NCBI GenBank assembly: GCA_022572825.1
Contig: JACZVE010000014.1
Location: 1-16,783, forward strand
Direction: 5' to 3'
Origin: SAR324 cluster bacterium
GTDB taxonomy: Bacteria > SAR324 > JACQKK01
DNA: 16,783 bases
Made by a program: the position numbers and the translations under genes. Below are positions 15,380 to 16,783 of this stretch, one piece after another (the stretch's first letter is position 1; every line of letters starts with the position of its first letter). The notes below the pieces were generated by a model, which was given only the letters and a program-made list of their open reading frames with translations, searched no databases and was not told where the DNA came from.

Positions 15380-16029
15380 TGGCGGGCGCTGCTGTGCCGC
15401 GTGGGCTGATCTTCGACCTCGATGGCACCCTGGTCGATTCCTTCGCCGATATCGCCTCTGCCCTGAACTGGACGCGGGCCCAATTCAGGCTCCCGCTCCT
15501 GCCGCAAGCGGAGATTACCCGGCACGTGGGCAGCGGCTCGGAATACCTCGTGCGCCAGCTAGTACCGGTGGCGTCCGAGCGATTCGAGGAAGCCCTTGGA
15601 TTTTTTCTGGCCTGGTACGAGGAAAACGCTCTGAAACAAACCAGGCTCCTGCAAGGCGTTCCGGAGGTTTTGGCTCACTTCCGCGACCGCAGCCTGGCGG
15701 TCGTTACGAACAAGACCTTCGACCTGTCGGAGAAGGTTCTCAGGGGGCTGGGTGTTTGGGATCGCTTTACCATCGTGGTGGGGGGAGACTCGCTGGAACG
15801 CAGGAAGCCGGACCCCCTTCCGGTGCGTCACGTGCTGGATACCTTCGCACTGTCGCCCGGCGAGGTGGTGTTGGTCGGTGATAGTCCGCACGACATACAC
15901 GCCGGACAGGCGGCAGGCGTGCGCACCGTTGCCGTCACGACGGGCGTGGAAGCGCGCGCGGCTTTGCAGGCGTTGCGTCCGGACCACGTCATCGACCGCA
16001 TGGACGAGTTGTTGCGGCATTACGTGTAG
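15379..16029 (+). CDS. gph: HAD-family phosphoglycolate phosphatase
   Basis: Haloacid dehalogenase-superfamily phosphatase, probably hydrolysing 2-phosphoglycolate to glycolate, a salvage step for a product of DNA repair or of Rubisco oxygenation. Motifs: FDLDGTLVDS with nucleophile D13 and acid D15; motif II VVTNKT with T110; motif III K143 in RRKPDP; motif IV GDSPHD with D168 and D172. The cap domain lies at about 20-95. At 216 residues it is normal length. The start at 15379 is fixed by a strong ribosome binding site and by homology; the open frame runs further upstream but inside murJ. Sequence alone does not separate Gph from related small HAD phosphatases such as PpaX or AUX-type sugar phosphatases. 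Confidence 0.88.
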   Translation: MAGAAVPRGLIFDLDGTLVDSFADIASALNWTRAQFRLPLLPQAEITRHVGSGSEYLVRQLVPVASERFEEALGFFLAWYEENALKQTRLLQGVPEVLAHFRDRSLAVVTNKTFDLSEKVLRGLGVWDRFTIVVGGDSLERRKPDPLPVRHVLDTFALSPGEVVLVGDSPHDIHAGQAAGVRTVAVTTGVEARAALQALRPDHVIDRMDELLRHYV

Positions 16030-16033
16030 CCCG

Positions 16034-16045
16034 GCACCGCGGTGC
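16034..16045. repeat. Twelve-base palindrome after gph
   Basis: GCACCGCGGTGC is a perfect palindrome beginning 5 bases after the gph stop. It has no loop or T run, so it is a poor hairpin; it could be a binding site or chance in GC-rich DNA. Confidence 0.25.
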
Positions 16046-16058
16046 GCGCCATGCGGAT

Positions 16059-16373
16059 TCATTCGGCTGGCCCGGTCAACTCCTCGCGAAATTTGCTGGC
16101 CACCCCATTGTGCCGGCACGGCTTTTCGATAAGTTCCATCCCATTGTCCGGCAATGCGTAGGGCAGCATGCCAGCTTCCCGATTGCCGGACGTGTGCAAT
16201 ACCGTCAGGTCGGGCTTGCGCCCCCTGGCTACCTGCGCCAGTTCCGCTCCCTCGCGCCCTCCGGGCAGCACCGTGTCCGTGGAGCGCAAAGCGATGTCCG
16301 GGCGGCGGCTGCCCCGGCTGCCGGCTCCAGGTGACGTTGCGGATTGCGCCGACCGGAAGATGTGGGCGGCCAC
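16059..16373 (-). pseudogene. Remnant of a response-regulator receiver domain
   Basis: The last 80 or so codons before the TGA match the second half of a receiver domain of the kind found at the end of hybrid sensor kinases. In this frame, STDTVLPGG (31-39) holds the phospho-acceptor Asp33; KPDLTVLHTSGN (53-64) holds the conserved Thr/Ser; GMELIEKPC (78-86) holds the invariant Lys84. The first 24 residues are low-complexity, and no acidic-pair segment or kinase domain is found upstream on this strand in any frame. I infer a truncated, frameshifted relic. It could still be expressed as a short protein, but it could not bind Mg2+ normally. Confidence 0.55.
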
Positions 16374-16384
16374 CGGCGGAATGA

Positions 16385-16612
16385 TGCAGTACTCCGATCA
16401 ACCCGTCCTCGCCGCCCCTGATTCCGACCAACAGGTCGAGAGGATTGGCTATCACCTCGAAAGGGGTCCTGTTCCGCGACCGAATTGGCGAGTACAGCCT
16501 GAACGGCTTGGAGGAGTTTGCAATCGTCCTCCGTCGCTATCTGCCCCAGCGAGCTAAAATGGGGGGTGCCTCGTACGATCAACGCCCTCGGACAGAAATA
16601 CGAATTAGTTAA
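16385..16612 (+). pseudogene. Unidentified protein fragment, probable relic
   Basis: One plus-strand frame reads as plausible protein without a convincing start: about 76 codons including GLAITSKGVLFRDRIGEY and LEEFAIVLRRYLPQRAKM. Its pattern of a glycine-led strand, KGVLFRD and an aromatic-acidic helix resembles small beta-domain proteins that report on a membrane or PH-like fold, but I cannot name a family. It ends in poor sequence, and a neighbouring frame (INALGQKYELVKQEF) looks like a continuation after a frameshift. Confidence 0.25.
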
Positions 16613-16783
16613 GCAAGAGTTTCGCCCGGACGGCCGATTTTCGTGACTGGGCAAAGAAACCATTGCCGCTGGTATGGAAATTGAACAACTCATCCACAAT
16701 ACCGTGTCCAAAGGCCCCCAACCGGCGATCCTGACCGGCGGGCTTGGAAGCAAATAGCGAAATTCATGCCAGGATGAGCGGAA

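Larger units (their letters stand above)
16030..16783. other. Decayed coding region at the right edge
   Basis: No intact gene is found in these 754 bases. Recognisable protein-like fragments occur in different frames and on both strands: a receiver-domain remnant (minus) and an unidentified fragment near 16385-16612 (plus). At 16680-16757 a short plus frame (MEIEQLIHNTVSKGPQ at its start) has a coding look but stops after 26 codons. The region reads like a gene graveyard or a stretch of poor sequence quality. Confidence 0.5.

Overview
The window is GC-rich bacterial chromosome, most likely gammaproteobacterial. The evidence is the gene set (GAF-type EI-Ntr PtsP, glutathione-dependent glyoxalase II, MurJ, Gph, a HolA-type clamp-loader delta). 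I see no rRNA, tRNA, CRISPR array, insertion sequence or phage gene. No organism name can be read from the sequence alone.

Layout. Positions 1-269 hold the edge of the window and no clear gene. On the minus strand, gloB (2321 to 1548) precedes icd (1502 to 270); both are housekeeping genes. A divergent intergenic region (2322-2623) leads to a plus-strand cluster of three genes: a MotA/TolQ/ExbB-family membrane protein with a long C-terminal tail (2624-4177), a one-TM ExbD/TolR-like partner (4186-4755) and a full-length FliG homologue (4899-5915). A hairpin with a short T run (5958-5981) may end this unit. A beta-lactamase-fold serine hydrolase faces it on the minus strand (5981-7090). Then, all on the plus strand, come ptsP (7576-9882), a HolA-family protein with a large insertion (10039-11457), a GH15 glucoamylase/trehalase-type glycosidase (11819-13618), a MurJ-family flippase (13733-15379) and gph (15379-16029), which overlaps murJ by one base. 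The last 750 bases look like decayed coding sequence, including a recognisable receiver-domain remnant on the minus strand.

The most interesting locus is the stator-like pair followed by FliG. Stator proteins (MotA-MotB or ExbB-ExbD type) and the rotor protein FliG are normally encoded separately. Here an ExbB/ExbD-like ion channel, not a MotA/MotB pair with a peptidoglycan-binding OmpA domain, sits directly upstream of a FliG, with no other flagellar gene in view. The FliG C-terminal domain also has altered torque-helix charges. I infer a dedicated, possibly non-flagellar, ion-driven motor or a divergent stator-rotor module. This is an inference from gene order and motifs only. Secondary points are a PtsP lacking the catalytic cysteine and an enlarged HolA-family protein.
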